From Chroococcidiopsis sp. CCMEE 29 (GTDB lineage Bacteria > Cyanobacteriota > Cyanobacteriia > Cyanobacteriales > Chroococcidiopsidaceae): a stretch of 64,000 bases of DNA. The stretch covers positions 4,853,001 to 4,917,000 of the forward strand of contig NZ_CP083761.1 of NCBI RefSeq assembly GCF_023558375.1, in the 5' to 3' direction. The notes beneath the pieces are model-generated. The model made no database searches, was not told the origin of the DNA, and worked only from the letters and a program-made list of their open reading frames with translations. Made by a program: the position numbers and the translations under genes. How positions within the stretch are numbered: the first letter of the stretch is position 1; each line of letters begins with the position of its first letter. Below are positions 29,027 to 38,833 of this stretch, piece by piece.

Positions 29027-29335
29027 CTACAACTTAGTTTGGAATTCCTCTAAGATATCCATCAGATTGGCTTGGCAATCTGTTGGCACCAAATCAATTA
29101 GGGGAATTTCCCGCTTACCACCCCCGATTTTAACGGGGATGTTTTCAAGAATTTGCCGAACTTGGCTTTCCTCTAGGGAATTAGCAGTCAGTAGGGGGTA
29201 CAACTGTTCGGCGAGGACAGTGTGCAGGTGGGCATCCGATAGATAGAGATGCCACTTGGCAATGTCCATATAGACGTTTTCCCCTATCTCAGCAGCTAGT
29301 GCTTCAATTATTTCTCTGGTATTCGCTTTAACCAT
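29027..29335 (-). CDS. DUF3181 family protein
   Basis: The 102-aa soluble protein begins MVKANTREIIEALAAEIGEN and contains VYMDIAKWHLYLSDAHLHTVLAEQLYPLL, the pattern of the small DUF3181 family restricted to cyanobacteria and plastid relatives. No catalytic motif is evident and no function is known. It is transcribed opposite to murJ and in the same direction as the 2TM gene. Confidence 0.8.
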   Translation of the reverse strand: MVKANTREIIEALAAEIGENVYMDIAKWHLYLSDAHLHTVLAEQLYPLLTANSLEESQVRQILENIPVKIGGGKREIPLIDLVPTDCQANLMDILEEFQTKL

Positions 29336-29451
29336 GAGAGTTAACCCTGTTCCGTTTAATGAACAATTAAGCTACTTAGAACTATCGCTCAATTGCTCTG
29401 ACTAACTCCACTACCACAAGTTTCAATCACGCTAGCAGCGTTAGTACATCT

Positions 29452-29721
29452 TTAGGTGGATTTGGAGGGTGCGTCTTTGGCTGTCTCAGAGTAATCAGCG
29501 ATCGCAGATATATAAACTAGATGCACCAGTAGTACCACGATCCAGCTTGCCGTTACCCAAGGCAGCCACTCCCAGTTAGCTGAGCCCAAATTATGGAAAA
29601 ACCACAGACCAGAATTAAACAAAGCTGCGATCGCCACATGAACAGCAAAATTCATCCGATCGTCTAAGCGGCGATAGGCTGGGTCTTTACGATCAGGTTT
29701 GCGAGGCCAACGAGGAGGCAT
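29452..29721 (-). CDS. 2TM domain protein
   Basis: The 89-aa protein has a basic N-terminus (PPRWPRKPDRKDPAYRRLDD) and two membrane helices, RMNFAVHVAIAALFNSGLWF (about 22-41) and WLPWVTASWIVVLLVHLVYI (about 53-72). This fits the 2TM domain family. Function is unknown. It lies 116 nt upstream of the DUF3181 gene on the same strand. Confidence 0.75.
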   Translation of the reverse strand: MPPRWPRKPDRKDPAYRRLDDRMNFAVHVAIAALFNSGLWFFHNLGSANWEWLPWVTASWIVVLLVHLVYISAIADYSETAKDAPSKST

Positions 29722-29810
29722 AAAGATTATTAGTTATTATTTGTTAGTTGTTACAGCGATCGCTAGAGTAACTTTCTGATTCATTCTATAATCTTCTAGA
29801 TTTTGTTTGC

Positions 29811-30215
29811 TTGACACTCCCCGTCCTAGAGCGGGGATTCTTGAGCTAATCACTGCCCTTTTAAGGTTGTCCCCTACTCAGGTCTTACACGATTATGTTT
29901 AGTCCGAGCTTACTAGAAAATTACGTGCTATCTAGGTGCCCTTTTAGTGGACTACTCTCCAAGCGTTTTCTCTATTTCAAGAGAAATTTCTGTGTGCCCC
30001 ACAGTATCTGGATTCCTCCAAATTGTTTTTAGTTCATTCGCCAATGTTAGTCGGCTACTGCGCTGTTTATAGAGTTTTCGCTGCTCTTAGTCCCCTTATT
30101 TCTTGCCTGAAAGTGTGTCGTTAACTGTTTCACGATGGCAAAGGAGTTTCACCTTGACTATGTATATTATAGCACATCAAAGCCGTCCTAGAAGGACGGG
30201 GTTTTAAACCCAAAA
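29811..30215 (-). mobile_element. IS200/IS605-like element without transposase
   Basis: At one side the sequence TTGACACTCCCCGTCCTAGA with the stem CCCCG/CGGGG (29819-29836) resembles right ends of cyanobacterial IS200/IS605 elements. At the other, CCGTCCT-AGA-AGGACGG (30183-30199) forms a left-end type hairpin, followed on the minus strand by a TATAAT box. The approximately 350 nt between hold no transposase, only a 43-codon frame without a recognised match. I read it as a non-autonomous derivative. It occupies most of the 29722-30350 gap. Confidence 0.55.
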
Positions 30216-30350
30216 TTTCCGATAACTGGAGTTGAGACGCCACTCGTCACTCACCAATCCCGATTAATTTACTGGCTTTTGGGAGTAAGCCTCTGCTAAG
30301 AATTGGTCAGCCTAAACAGGCAATCAGTAATCTTTTTAGTTTTCAACAGC

Positions 30351-31436
30351 GTGAAATTTATCTTTAACAAAAACAAAATTATTATACGGCTAGGGTTGTT
30401 GTCTATCCCGCTGCTTTCCACACCCTTGCTCTTGCCCCTTGTCTGGGCTGAGCCGTTACCATTTTCACTGCCCTCAGTCAACTTATCGGTGGCTACTTCT
30501 CCTAAACAGCCTAGTGAAGATACTGCAACAGCACAGCAGAGCCATGCTCAACCCAGCAATTCAAATAAGGTAGTAGCAAGTCCCTCAGCCAAGACTGACA
30601 ATTCTAAGCCTACATCCCAAACACCACAAAAGACCCAAGTAAAGCAACAGAAGCAACCAGCAGCAACGAAGGCTCGCGCCTCAAAATCAAAAGCGAAGCA
30701 ACAATACACTGCTCCGGCAATCGAAATCAGGGTAGCGATCGCCAAAGATACTCCTGAACTCGTAATTGGTTCATCAAATTCAGCCCAAATCCTAGATACC
30801 AGCGGCAAGGTTCTCCAAACAGTTCCAAGCACTCAGGCTTTTCAAGCTCAAACCCAAGGCTCAGCCTTACTAGTAGGAAACTGGCAGCTACCACCAGCAA
30901 TCTGGATTCGACCGACAAAAGGTGGTTACGTTTATGTAGGCGATCGCTGGTACAGAGGTCGCGTGCTACTCGTCTCAAAAGACAGTAAGCTGCTGGCAGT
31001 CAACTATGTAGACTTAGAGCAATATCTCTACAGCGTGGTGGGCAGCGAGATGCACCCTACTGCTCCAACAGAAGCACTCAAGGCTCAAGCGATCGCTGCA
31101 CGCTCTTATGCTCTGGTTCACTTATTTCGTCCAGCAAGTGCTTGGTACAACCTGGGTGACAATCAGCGCTGGCAGGTTTACAAGGGTTTAGAGGGAGAGT
31201 GGAACACCAGCCATCAAGCCGTGAATAGCACAGCTGGACAGATTTTGAGTTCTCAAGGTGGAGTGGTTGAATCTTTGTATGCTGCTTCGGATGAAATTGT
31301 GCTCAACGCTCACGGTGGTGCAGGAATGAGTCAGCAGGGAGCTTACAAGCTAGCAGCACAAGGCTATAACTATGGGCAGATTTTAGGAGCTTATTATCCT
31401 GGTGCAGAGTTGACGAGGCTGGAGTTGAAGCGGTAA
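30351..31436 (+). CDS. SpoIID/LytB domain protein
   Basis: The protein from GTG 30351 is 361 aa: a signal peptide ([20 protein letters not shown]...), then a proline/lysine/glutamine-rich linker (about 35-130), then a SpoIID domain with the signature [34 protein letters not shown] and the end [24 protein letters not shown]. The family includes peptidoglycan glycan-strand lyases or amidase activators. An upstream in-frame TTG at 30303 is less likely because it would bury the signal peptide. The last 43 nt overlap convergent moaC. Confidence 0.88.
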   Translation: MKFIFNKNKIIIRLGLLSIPLLSTPLLLPLVWAEPLPFSLPSVNLSVATSPKQPSEDTATAQQSHAQPSNSNKVVASPSAKTDNSKPTSQTPQKTQVKQQKQPAATKARASKSKAKQQYTAPAIEIRVAIAKDTPELVIGSSNSAQILDTSGKVLQTVPSTQAFQAQTQGSALLVGNWQLPPAIWIRPTKGGYVYVGDRWYRGRVLLVSKDSKLLAVNYVDLEQYLYSVVGSEMHPTAPTEALKAQAIAARSYALVHLFRPASAWYNLGDNQRWQVYKGLEGEWNTSHQAVNSTAGQILSSQGGVVESLYAASDEIVLNAHGGAGMSQQGAYKLAAQGYNYGQILGAYYPGAELTRLELKR

Positions 31437-31921
31437 TCACCTGACTTACCACCTGTTTTACTCACCAGGCGAATCGATTCAATCTGGATGGACTTCTCCA
31501 GTGCCTTTGCCATGTCGTAGAGTGTGAGGGCTGCAATAGAAACAGCTGTTAGTGCTTCCATTTCAACTCCGGTTTCTGCTTTAGTTTTAACTAACGCCTG
31601 AATCTGATAACCGGGTAGTTGAGGATCGGGTGCGATCTGAACTTCTACTTTATGTAGGGGCAAGGGGTGACACAGGGGAATCAGCGCTGATGTCTGTTTA
31701 GCTGCCATAATTCCAGCTAGTCTGGCAGTTCCCAAGACATCACCTTTGGGGGCATTTCCCGCTTCAATTGTGACGAAGGTTTCTGGTAGCATCCGCACAC
31801 TCGCAGCAGCGACTGCTTCGCGGATAGTTGGCATTTTGGGAGAAACATCAACCATCTGAGCTTGCCCTTGGCGATCTAGATGCGTTAAGTTTTTGGACTC
31901 ATCAGGAAAATTTTGTGTCAT
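31394..31921 (-). CDS. moaC: Cyclic pyranopterin monophosphate synthase
   Basis: The 175-aa MoaC turns the MoaA product into cyclic pyranopterin monophosphate in molybdenum cofactor synthesis. Motifs are [46 protein letters not shown] and [32 protein letters not shown], including the catalytic Lys and Asp. Its 3' end overlaps the convergent SpoIID-like gene by 43 nt. The tRNA-Arg promoter is just upstream on the other strand. Confidence 0.97.
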   Translation of the reverse strand: MTQNFPDESKNLTHLDRQGQAQMVDVSPKMPTIREAVAAASVRMLPETFVTIEAGNAPKGDVLGTARLAGIMAAKQTSALIPLCHPLPLHKVEVQIAPDPQLPGYQIQALVKTKAETGVEMEALTAVSIAALTLYDMAKALEKSIQIESIRLVSKTGGKSGDYRFNSSLVNSAPG

Positions 31922-31959
31922 TTTACTAAAGCAGATGTGATAATATAGATACCTGGCAA

Positions 31960-32033
31960 GGGCTTGTAGCTCAGTGGACTAGAGCACGTGGCTACGGACC
32001 ACGGTGTCGGGGGTTCGAATCCCTCCTAGCCCG
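31960..32033 (+). tRNA. tRNA-Arg (anticodon ACG)
   Basis: The 74-nt cloverleaf has a D arm GCTC..GAGC, an anticodon stem CGTGG/CCACG with loop CTACGGA giving anticodon ACG (31994-31996), a GTGTC variable loop and a T arm GGGGG-TTCGAAT-CCCTC. The acceptor GGGCTTG/CTAGCCC has one mismatch. CCA is not encoded. TATAAT-like sequence lies about 20 nt upstream. Confidence 0.95.
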
Positions 32034-32099
32034 TCCTTATTTATTTTGGATTTTGGATTGAATCTAGAATCCAAACCAGTATTAAACCTCACCTATCAG

Positions 32100-33332
32100 T
32101 CAAGATCGATTCAAAGCATACACATCTCTGCCTCGACCTAGGGCAAAGCGGAGGGAATGAGGTAAGTCTTTGCTGCTTTGGGTAAGGAAGATAATGATCG
32201 CCAAAAATGTTAACCCAGCGGCGAAACCAAACATATTACGGTAGCCGACTTGTTCTGCTAATAAACCAAGCACGGGACCAGCGATCGCAATCCCCAAATC
32301 AAACCCCACCATACAGACACCAAAAATTCGCCCCCGTTCTTGCGGCATAGCTCTATCCACCAGTATGGCTGCAACCATTGGAATCAAAATACCAGCTCCA
32401 ATCCCTTCCAGCGTTGCCGCTAGCAAGAACATACTAGCGCTGTTAGCTGTCCACAGAAACAGCATAGCTACTGTGTAAAAAATTAAGCTGATAGTGATAA
32501 ATAAACCACGACCATAGCGATCTGAAGCGCGTCCCGCGATCAGGCGCACACTAAAACTAGCGATCGCCGCAGCTGTGTAAAACAAACCAGCGTTTAATTC
32601 CACCCCAACTGATTTAATAAACAACGGCACAAACGTACTCATTGTCCCAAATGTCAACCCAACCAGCAACAGCACTATCGCTGGAACCCGCACGCGTGGA
32701 CTACTCAGCAATCGCCAAAATTGATTGTCTAGAGTCTTGACTTGCTGATCGATTGAGACTTGCGGGTTCAGGACTTGAGCCGTACAACATAGCCCCAGAA
32801 TTCCTAACCCAGCTGACAACAAAAATAACGGGGTGTAACCAGCCCATGCTTGTAAATAGCCGCCCAGCGCGGGTCCTAGTGCTAAACCAATTGGATTGAC
32901 CAAGCTCATATAGCCAATCACTTCGCCGCGATTTCTGACGGGTGCAATGTCTGCAACCAAAGCACTATAGCCAGTGGTAAAAGCGGCAATACTGATGCCA
33001 TGGAACGCCCGAATCACCATCAACAGCGGAATCGACTGCACCATGATGTATCCCAAAGGCGCGATCGCTACTGCACTCATCCCAATCAGCAACACAATCT
33101 TACGGCTATGCTGATCGGCCAACCGCCCCAGTAAAGAACGAAAGAGCAATAGCCCAATCGCAAAACAGCCCATCACCAAGCCGATTTGCTGCTTTGTAGC
33201 GCCCACGTCCTCAATATAGAGAGGAAGTGTTGGTAATAACGAAGCTAAACTAGACCAAAATAATAGACCAGCGGTGAATAACACTAGCAAGTTGCGTTGC
33301 AAGTGGGCATCAAGTGTACGAAAAACGTTCAA
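32100..33332 (-). CDS. MFS transporter
   Basis: The 410-aa major facilitator has about 12 hydrophobic helices. The motif-A loop after helix 2 is seen in LLFRSLLGRLADQHSRKIVLL, and its repeat in the second half in RLIAGRASDRYGRGLF. RGEVIGYMSLVNPIGLALGPALGG is the antiporter-type motif of drug and metabolite exporters. The substrate is unknown. It is followed upstream by a heptamer repeat block (33343-33425). Confidence 0.9.
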   Translation of the reverse strand: MNVFRTLDAHLQRNLLVLFTAGLLFWSSLASLLPTLPLYIEDVGATKQQIGLVMGCFAIGLLLFRSLLGRLADQHSRKIVLLIGMSAVAIAPLGYIMVQSIPLLMVIRAFHGISIAAFTTGYSALVADIAPVRNRGEVIGYMSLVNPIGLALGPALGGYLQAWAGYTPLFLLSAGLGILGLCCTAQVLNPQVSIDQQVKTLDNQFWRLLSSPRVRVPAIVLLLVGLTFGTMSTFVPLFIKSVGVELNAGLFYTAAAIASFSVRLIAGRASDRYGRGLFITISLIFYTVAMLFLWTANSASMFLLAATLEGIGAGILIPMVAAILVDRAMPQERGRIFGVCMVGFDLGIAIAGPVLGLLAEQVGYRNMFGFAAGLTFLAIIIFLTQSSKDLPHSLRFALGRGRDVYALNRS

Positions 33333-33342
33333 GGTTCAACAG

Positions 33343-33425
33343 GGATGAGGGATTAGGGATTAGGAGTTAGGGGTTAGGATTAGGGATTAGGCTTCTACTT
33401 CCTCTAACCACTAGCCACTAACCAC
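33343..33425. repeat. GGGATTAGG/GGGTTAGG heptamer-type repeats
   Basis: Tandem GGGATTAGG and GGGTTAGG units (33348-33390) are followed by CTAACCACTAGCCACTAACC units (33405-33424). The whole 103-nt gap between the MFS and GT2 genes is made of them. They resemble the blocks at 171-355. Confidence 0.8.
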
Positions 33426-33435
33426 TATTGTTACT

Positions 33436-34440
33436 TTACTTAACATTTTTACCCACAACCTCCCGCACGCGATAGATGGGGCGACCCTGCGATTCATGAT
33501 AAGTACGCATCAGCAGCTCTGCCAATAACCCAAAACAAAACAGTTGCACCCCAGTTAGCAACAGCAGCACCGCCAAAAACAGCAACGGGCGATTGCCAAT
33601 ACTCTGACCCAGACCGAGTTTTAAGAAAGTTAAGTAAAGCCCTAATAACATCCCTAAAGCGATTGAAAGCAGACCAAATAGTCCAAATACGTGCATCGGT
33701 CGCGTTAGGAACTTTTTCATAAACGAAATCGTGAGCAGATCCATCAACACCCGGAACGTCCGCCACAATCCGTACTTACTCCGACCAAAGCGACGGGCAT
33801 GGTGCCGTACTGGCAGTTCCGCAATTCTCGCCCCTTCAATGTATGCCAAAGCTGGTAAAAATCTATGTAACTCGCCGTAGAGATTCATATCTGCTACCAA
33901 TTCTGATCGGTAGGCTTTGAGTGAACAGCCGTAATCGTGCAATTTCACTCCTGTAGTTCGCCCAATCAGCCAATTGGCAATCTTGGAAGGCAGTAAGCGG
34001 GTTACAGCCGCATCTTGCCGTTTGATACGCCAACCACTCACTAAGTCATAGCCTGCTTCTAGTTTGGCAAGTAACTGTGGAATATCTTCGGGGTCGTTTT
34101 GCAGATCGGCATCTAAGGTGACAATGGCTTTACCTGTGGCATATTTAAATCCAGCTGCCATTGCTGCGGTTTGACCATAGTTGCGACGCAGAAGCACAGC
34201 TTTTAAATCTGTGCGAGTTTCAGCTTGTTGCTTGAGAAATTCAGTGGAACCATCTGTAGAGCCATCATCCACACAGATAATTTCGTAGCTGATCTGGTTT
34301 GTCTTCAAGGTAGTAGCGATCGCCGCCAGCAAATGCGGTAAAGCCTCGACTTCGTTATATACCGGCACCACCACTGAAACAGCTAAGCTATCCCCAGCAG
34401 CAGTCCCATTCTGCGTGGTAAACCCTTCAGAAACTAACAT
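33436..34440 (-). CDS. Glycosyltransferase family 2, polyprenyl-phosphate sugar transferase type
   Basis: The 334-aa protein has a GT-A domain with VVPVYNEVEALPHLLAAIA near residue 25, CVDDGSTDGS near 56 and TLDADLQNDPEDI near 109. The segment GRTTGVKLHDYGCSLKAY and two C-terminal membrane helices (FGLFGLLSIALGMLLGLYLT and LLFLAVLLLLTGVQLFCFGL) match the DPM1/GtrB/ArnC-like group. It likely loads a sugar on a polyprenyl phosphate at the membrane. The sugar is unknown. Confidence 0.93.
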   Translation of the reverse strand: MLVSEGFTTQNGTAAGDSLAVSVVVPVYNEVEALPHLLAAIATTLKTNQISYEIICVDDGSTDGSTEFLKQQAETRTDLKAVLLRRNYGQTAAMAAGFKYATGKAIVTLDADLQNDPEDIPQLLAKLEAGYDLVSGWRIKRQDAAVTRLLPSKIANWLIGRTTGVKLHDYGCSLKAYRSELVADMNLYGELHRFLPALAYIEGARIAELPVRHHARRFGRSKYGLWRTFRVLMDLLTISFMKKFLTRPMHVFGLFGLLSIALGMLLGLYLTFLKLGLGQSIGNRPLLFLAVLLLLTGVQLFCFGLLAELLMRTYHESQGRPIYRVREVVGKNVK

Positions 34441-34544
34441 TTTTGCCTCACACCAATTGAATTGTGAATTACGAATGATGAAACGGCAGTGGCTTGAGCA
34501 GTGTTCAAGAAAGACGAGCTGGATTGTGCTTCTGCCCCTAACCC

Positions 34545-35243
34545 CTAACCCCTACCATGGGGTTTGTAACACTTTACAACTCTCCCACAACAGCGTAACT
34601 GTCGGTAATATGACTGAGTAATTTCATCCCCTTGTTCCGAAAGTCGGTCAATTCCAATCCCATTACGACCCATTTCTTTACCAGAGCTATGAATATACGA
34701 TTGCTCTCCTAAATAGAGTCCCACATGAGTTGCTTTCTGATCTGAACCAAAAAAAACTAAATCGCCTGGTTGCAGTTCCTCGATCGCAATTGATTGAGTA
34801 AAGGCTTCCTGCTGATAGGCATCTCTGGGTAACCAGATTCCTACAGAAGCAAACGCAGCTTGAATCAACCCAGAACAATCGTAGTTGGGTCCTACTGTGC
34901 CACCCCAGAGGTAATAATTTGGCTGTTGCATTGCCCATTGGGTAAAGCTAATTACTCCCGGTAATCGGGTGCTAATTTCAGCGGTCGAAAGTGCGATCGC
35001 TTGATAAGGAGTAACCGCTGGCTCTAATTCGTTGATCTCTTGCAGCAACAACCAGCCCGGATAGTCATCCTCACACAGACACACCTCAACCGCTGCTGGA
35101 TTTTCAGGCAGTGATAAAACTCGCAAGTGCCGCCCAGCTGCTGCCTGAGTTGCCAAACGAGTACAGCTAGGAGAATCATATAAATTCAGGTTAGTTCGGC
35201 ATTGATACTCAATGCTTGCTTGTAATTGCTCAAAAGAAACCAT
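34545..35243 (-). CDS. C40 family (NlpC/P60) peptidoglycan endopeptidase
   Basis: The 232-aa protein has an SH3-like N-terminal domain (to about residue 75) and an NlpC/P60 domain. The catalytic residues are Cys123 in YDCSGLIQAAF, His173 in THVGLYLG and His185 in YIHSSG. This layout corresponds to the cyanobacterial gamma-D-Glu-diaminopimelate endopeptidases used in peptide recycling. No signal peptide is visible, which also fits recycling. It stands alone, bordered upstream by an IS200/IS605-type end. Confidence 0.93.
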   Translation of the reverse strand: MVSFEQLQASIEYQCRTNLNLYDSPSCTRLATQAAAGRHLRVLSLPENPAAVEVCLCEDDYPGWLLLQEINELEPAVTPYQAIALSTAEISTRLPGVISFTQWAMQQPNYYLWGGTVGPNYDCSGLIQAAFASVGIWLPRDAYQQEAFTQSIAIEELQPGDLVFFGSDQKATHVGLYLGEQSYIHSSGKEMGRNGIGIDRLSEQGDEITQSYYRQLRCCGRVVKCYKPHGRG

Positions 35244-35261
35244 AGTAAGCTATTAGCGTTG

Positions 35262-35296
35262 ACACTCCCCATAGCTGAAGCCAGGGGATTCTTCTC
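35262..35296. mobile_element. Solo IS200/IS605-type right-end hairpin
   Basis: TTGACACTCCCCATAGCTGA and AGCCAGGGGATTCTTC form the TTGACACTCCCC...GGGGATTCTT end also seen at 29811-29840, with a different hairpin centre. The following 180 nt (to 35476) contain only weak hairpins (TTGGCAGCTTAACCAA) and no gene. It is probably a relic. Confidence 0.5.
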
Positions 35297-35476
35297 TCAC
35301 AGGATCTTATCTAGGCTGTTAGCAGCCCCCCTATTTTCCCAGGCAGATTGGTGATTGCATCAATGCCCTGCTAGTAGGCTGTGGGTTCAATCTGCGAAAA
35401 CTCTGTTGCTGCTTGATTTCTACTTTTGTATATTCTGCTCAATTGGCAGCTTAACCAATGACTTTTTCAGGGACGA

Positions 35477-36349
35477 CTACTTAGGAACTAAAACAGCCAA
35501 AGCTTGAGGTATAACCCGGAATTGAGCTGGGGTATAAGTCGTTATTTCACCATCAGTATTAATCGGGAGAGGTTTACTGGTATAGACTTCAATTTCTTTA
35601 GCATGAAGGGCGCGGACATCAGGCAAACTAGTGTGTTCCCCACTGCGCATGGCAGGCAGTAGAGCAATCATTTGCCACCAGTGCCCTATTTCCAAACTGT
35701 ACAAGTCTAGTCTTTGGTCATCAATTGTGGCATCGTGAGTCACCGTCATCCCACCCCCGTAATAGCGACCATTACCTACAGCAATCTGAACCGTTTTGAC
35801 TGAAATCGATTCACCTTTGAGACGAATTTCGGCTCTAAATGGTCGGGATTGCCAAATTACTCCTAAAGCGGTAGCAGCGTAGGCAAAAACTCCCCACCGA
35901 CGCTTGGCTTCTTTGGTTAGCCGTTGGGTAATTTGTACGCTCAGCCCCAAACTAGCAACGTTAAAGAAGTGCTTGCCATTGACCCAGCCTAAGTCGATGC
36001 GCTGCACTTGACCCTTGGCAATAATTTCACAAGCTTCAGGTAGAGAGTCAGGAATGCCTAGAGTACGAGCAAGGTCATTAGCAGTTCCCAGTGGCAATAT
36101 TCCCAAAGTTAGCTGAGTGTCCACTAAACCCTCTACTGCTGCATTGAGGGTACCATCACCACCGCCAATAATTACCAAGTCAACTTGATCTTTATAACGA
36201 CGGATGACTTCAGGCAAACGCTTGGGGTCTTCTGTAGATTCCTCGATCATCTGAAAGCCTAGTTTCCGCAAGCAGTCAATTGCCTGGGGCAGACGCTCTT
36301 GTCCGTGTCGGGCGTGACGATTTGCTAGCAACAGTGCGCGGTGACTCAT
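35477..36349 (-). CDS. YegS/BmrU-type diacylglycerol/lipid kinase
   Basis: The 290-aa protein has the lipid-kinase nucleotide motif VIIGGGDGTLNAAVEG near residue 60 and LGILPLGTANDLARTLGIP near 83, with GNGRYYGGGMTV and DDQRLDLYSLE in the C-terminal beta-sandwich. It is predicted to phosphorylate a diacylglycerol-like lipid. The start MSHRALLLANRHARHG is typical. It lies alone, and the divergent intergenic gap to the Yip1-like gene is short. Confidence 0.92.
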   Translation of the reverse strand: MSHRALLLANRHARHGQERLPQAIDCLRKLGFQMIEESTEDPKRLPEVIRRYKDQVDLVIIGGGDGTLNAAVEGLVDTQLTLGILPLGTANDLARTLGIPDSLPEACEIIAKGQVQRIDLGWVNGKHFFNVASLGLSVQITQRLTKEAKRRWGVFAYAATALGVIWQSRPFRAEIRLKGESISVKTVQIAVGNGRYYGGGMTVTHDATIDDQRLDLYSLEIGHWWQMIALLPAMRSGEHTSLPDVRALHAKEIEVYTSKPLPINTDGEITTYTPAQFRVIPQALAVLVPK

Positions 36350-36425
36350 AATCTACTACTTTGGTTTAAGAGTTTTAACATAGCAATATGACCTACTATC
36401 GTGCCGAGTTCACAAAGGGATAAAG

Positions 36426-36986
36426 TTACCTTAGAAGTTCTTGCTCGAAGACTTGTAAAAAGCCAACCGCTACTTGAATCAAAGGCCAGCCTACCAAACA
36501 GATCAAAGCAGACCAGGGAGTGCCAATGTCTAAACCTTGGCGTACTGCAACAATTACAGCTAGCAGACTCCAGATACCTAACGTCAGCTGAATCGGTCGC
36601 CCTAGTAAAGGAATCAGCGTTAAAAAGTTCAGTACTTGAGGAGCATAGGCAAAGCCGATAGGAATCAACAGATGTCTATAGGGTGCATGATTTGGCTTAA
36701 ACCATTGCCCGATTTGCCAGATAGTAAAAGTCCAGAAATAGTAACCAGCTACCACACTGATGCCACTACCCAAAAGTGCTAGAAGCAGTATAGGCAGTGT
36801 CACTCGATTAATTAATAAAATGAAGGCGCTACCCAAGGCATTGGACACTGCTGCTAAAATTACGATTGTTCTAGCTAATCGACGGTTTTTAGCAGTGTTG
36901 AGGGCATTTTCGTAAAAATTTGCATCCAAAGATAGGGCGTTACTGAGTGTAGTACGCAAGTTAGCTTTTGATTTACCACTACTCAC
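36426..36986 (-). CDS. YIP1 family membrane protein
   Basis: The 186-aa protein has about five hydrophobic helices (about 39-60, 63-86, 105-125, 133-150 and 156-178). The start SLDANFYENALNTAKNRRLA and the GYYFWTFTIWQIGQWF segment fit the Yip1 domain family found widely in cyanobacteria. The function is unknown. Confidence 0.75.
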   Translation of the reverse strand: MSSGKSKANLRTTLSNALSLDANFYENALNTAKNRRLARTIVILAAVSNALGSAFILLINRVTLPILLLALLGSGISVVAGYYFWTFTIWQIGQWFKPNHAPYRHLLIPIGFAYAPQVLNFLTLIPLLGRPIQLTLGIWSLLAVIVAVRQGLDIGTPWSALICLVGWPLIQVAVGFLQVFEQELLR

Positions 36987-37208
36987 ATTGAATCCTTACT
37001 GCTCACAAGTGATAACTGATAATGCAAGTCCTACAAGCCTCTGCTTCTAGCATGGAGCTAGATAATTACTAATAAATACAAACCTACAGCAATATTATAA
37101 GCGCTTTTGGCCTGTATAATAAGTAACACTAACTAAGTGATTAAAACTAACTCTGTATTTAGTAATTGCGTAACTGTTAATCCCATTAAGCCTTTAATAT
37201 AGAATTAA

Positions 37209-38243
37209 ATGCTTGATTTGATTGGGCGAATACTTCTCTGGCTACGGGGTGGAAGCTTAAAGCTGCTGACCCTGGCAGGAATAATACTCCTGATCTGGGG
37301 AACACTTTCCCCTGTGGGGACTTTGGTATGGTGGCTATCGCAAGAAGTGGAAAGTCTAGGCTTTAAGAAGAACCAACAAAAACGACTACCACCAAGCAAT
37401 AACTCAAACCCTGTTAAAAAATCTTCAAAAATAAATTGTTACATTATCTTTCTAACAGGAGTAGGTGATTTTTCCACCAATGAATTAACTCCTGGAGAAG
37501 AAGTCTTTTTGGATGGTTTAGATCGAGCTCATCCTAACTGTGTAGTGGTTCAAGATGTCTTCCCGTACTCAGTCGCTAATGAAAATCTGGGTGGAGCAAG
37601 ATTACTAGCTCCGCTGTGGCGCTTTGCAAATGAGGCAGAGGGCTGGCTAGGTATAGCAGATGTGTTGATCAAAATCCGTAATCTCTGGCGATTTGCGATC
37701 TCCGCAGACGACCGTTATGGACCTGTTTATAACTTGGGAATTGCTACTGCTATCATTGACCGGATGGATGCAGCACATCCAATACCGCAATCTCCTGGTC
37801 AACCGATCAAAATCATTATTATGGGGACAAGCGGTGGCGCCCAAGTTGCCCTGGCTGCGGCTCCCTATCTTAACCGGTGGCTAAATGCTGAGCTAGATCC
37901 TCAGATCATTATAGTCTCAATAGGAGGTGTGTTCGCTGGCACAGATGGTTTTAATGTAGCTGAAGATGTTTACCACCTTGAGGGCCGTCGAGACTGGGTT
38001 GAGGATATAGGCAACATTGTGTTTCCATCGCGCTGGCCTTGGTCGGTTGGCTCTCCATTTAATCAAGCCCGTCAGCAGGGACATTATACAGTACACACTA
38101 CTGGTCCCCATGCTCATGATGGCTCTACAGGTTATTTTGGTAAAGAGCGTGTCGGAGCAAATGACGTGAGATACGTAGATTTAACACTCCAACAGGTTAA
38201 CCAACTGCCAATTTGGTCTGTGCAGCAACTTAATGAGCAGTGA
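37209..38243 (+). CDS. Membrane-anchored alpha/beta hydrolase-like protein, function unknown
   Basis: The 344-aa protein has one or two N-terminal hydrophobic segments (about 16-43), a basic linker and a soluble domain. [20 protein letters not shown] near residue 207 looks like a nucleophile elbow (G-T-S-G-G) followed by a helix. [16 protein letters not shown] near 298 could supply the catalytic His. I infer a serine-hydrolase fold facing one side of the membrane. The stop overlaps the GTG of the following YidH-like gene by 4 nt (GTGA), so the two are coupled. Confidence 0.7.
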   Translation: MLDLIGRILLWLRGGSLKLLTLAGIILLIWGTLSPVGTLVWWLSQEVESLGFKKNQQKRLPPSNNSNPVKKSSKINCYIIFLTGVGDFSTNELTPGEEVFLDGLDRAHPNCVVVQDVFPYSVANENLGGARLLAPLWRFANEAEGWLGIADVLIKIRNLWRFAISADDRYGPVYNLGIATAIIDRMDAAHPIPQSPGQPIKIIIMGTSGGAQVALAAAPYLNRWLNAELDPQIIIVSIGGVFAGTDGFNVAEDVYHLEGRRDWVEDIGNIVFPSRWPWSVGSPFNQARQQGHYTVHTTGPHAHDGSTGYFGKERVGANDVRYVDLTLQQVNQLPIWSVQQLNEQ

Positions 38244-38716
38244 CTAGAAAACCGGAAATTGATCGTCAACGAGAACATCAAGCAAACGAGCGCACCTTCT
38301 TGGCGTGGTTGCGGACTTCAATTGCATTAATTGGCTTTGGTTTTGCGATCGCTCGGTTTGGGATATTTCTGCGCCAACTCCAAACTGCTGTGACGCAATA
38401 GGAAGCTCCGATAAATCCCCTGTTCAGTTCGGAGAACCTTGGTGTGAGTCTGGTAATTGTCGGCATCGTTGTGATTGGCTTGGCAGCTTGGCGGTATAAC
38501 CGGGTTTTTTGGCAAATTGAGCGGGGAAACTATCGACCCAATCGCTTGATCATTTGGCTGATCACTGGGGTAGTAATGATTTTGGGAACTCTTAGTATTC
38601 CTTTAGTTCTTTGGCGTAACCGGGTACCACTACTCCCATCGCCTCAAAATCAGCGGCAATCCCAAAAGCCTCGTTTGTTCTCGGATCAGGTCAGAAATTG
38701 GCAAGGTAGATTCTAG
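38240..38716 (+). pseudogene. DUF202/YidH family membrane protein interrupted by an in-frame amber codon
   Basis: GTG 38240 opens a frame reading [20 protein letters not shown] with helix 1 ([17 protein letters not shown]), then TAG at 38399-38401. The same frame continues without shift into SLVIVGIVVIGLAAWRYNRV, GNYRPNRLIIWLITGVVMIL and ends at 38716. Together the two parts give the three-helix YidH layout at normal length (158 codons). A single nonsense change in a coupled downstream gene is the simplest explanation; readthrough cannot be excluded. Confidence 0.85.
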
Positions 38717-38833
38717 TTCCCCCCATCACTCGCCCCTCGCCCCTTCTTTGGCTATTAGAGTGTTCAACCAGAGTGTAAAAATTTTCTTGCCTTGCCTTAG
38801 AGACAAGTAGTGAATTGTGAAACTCTAAAGTAT

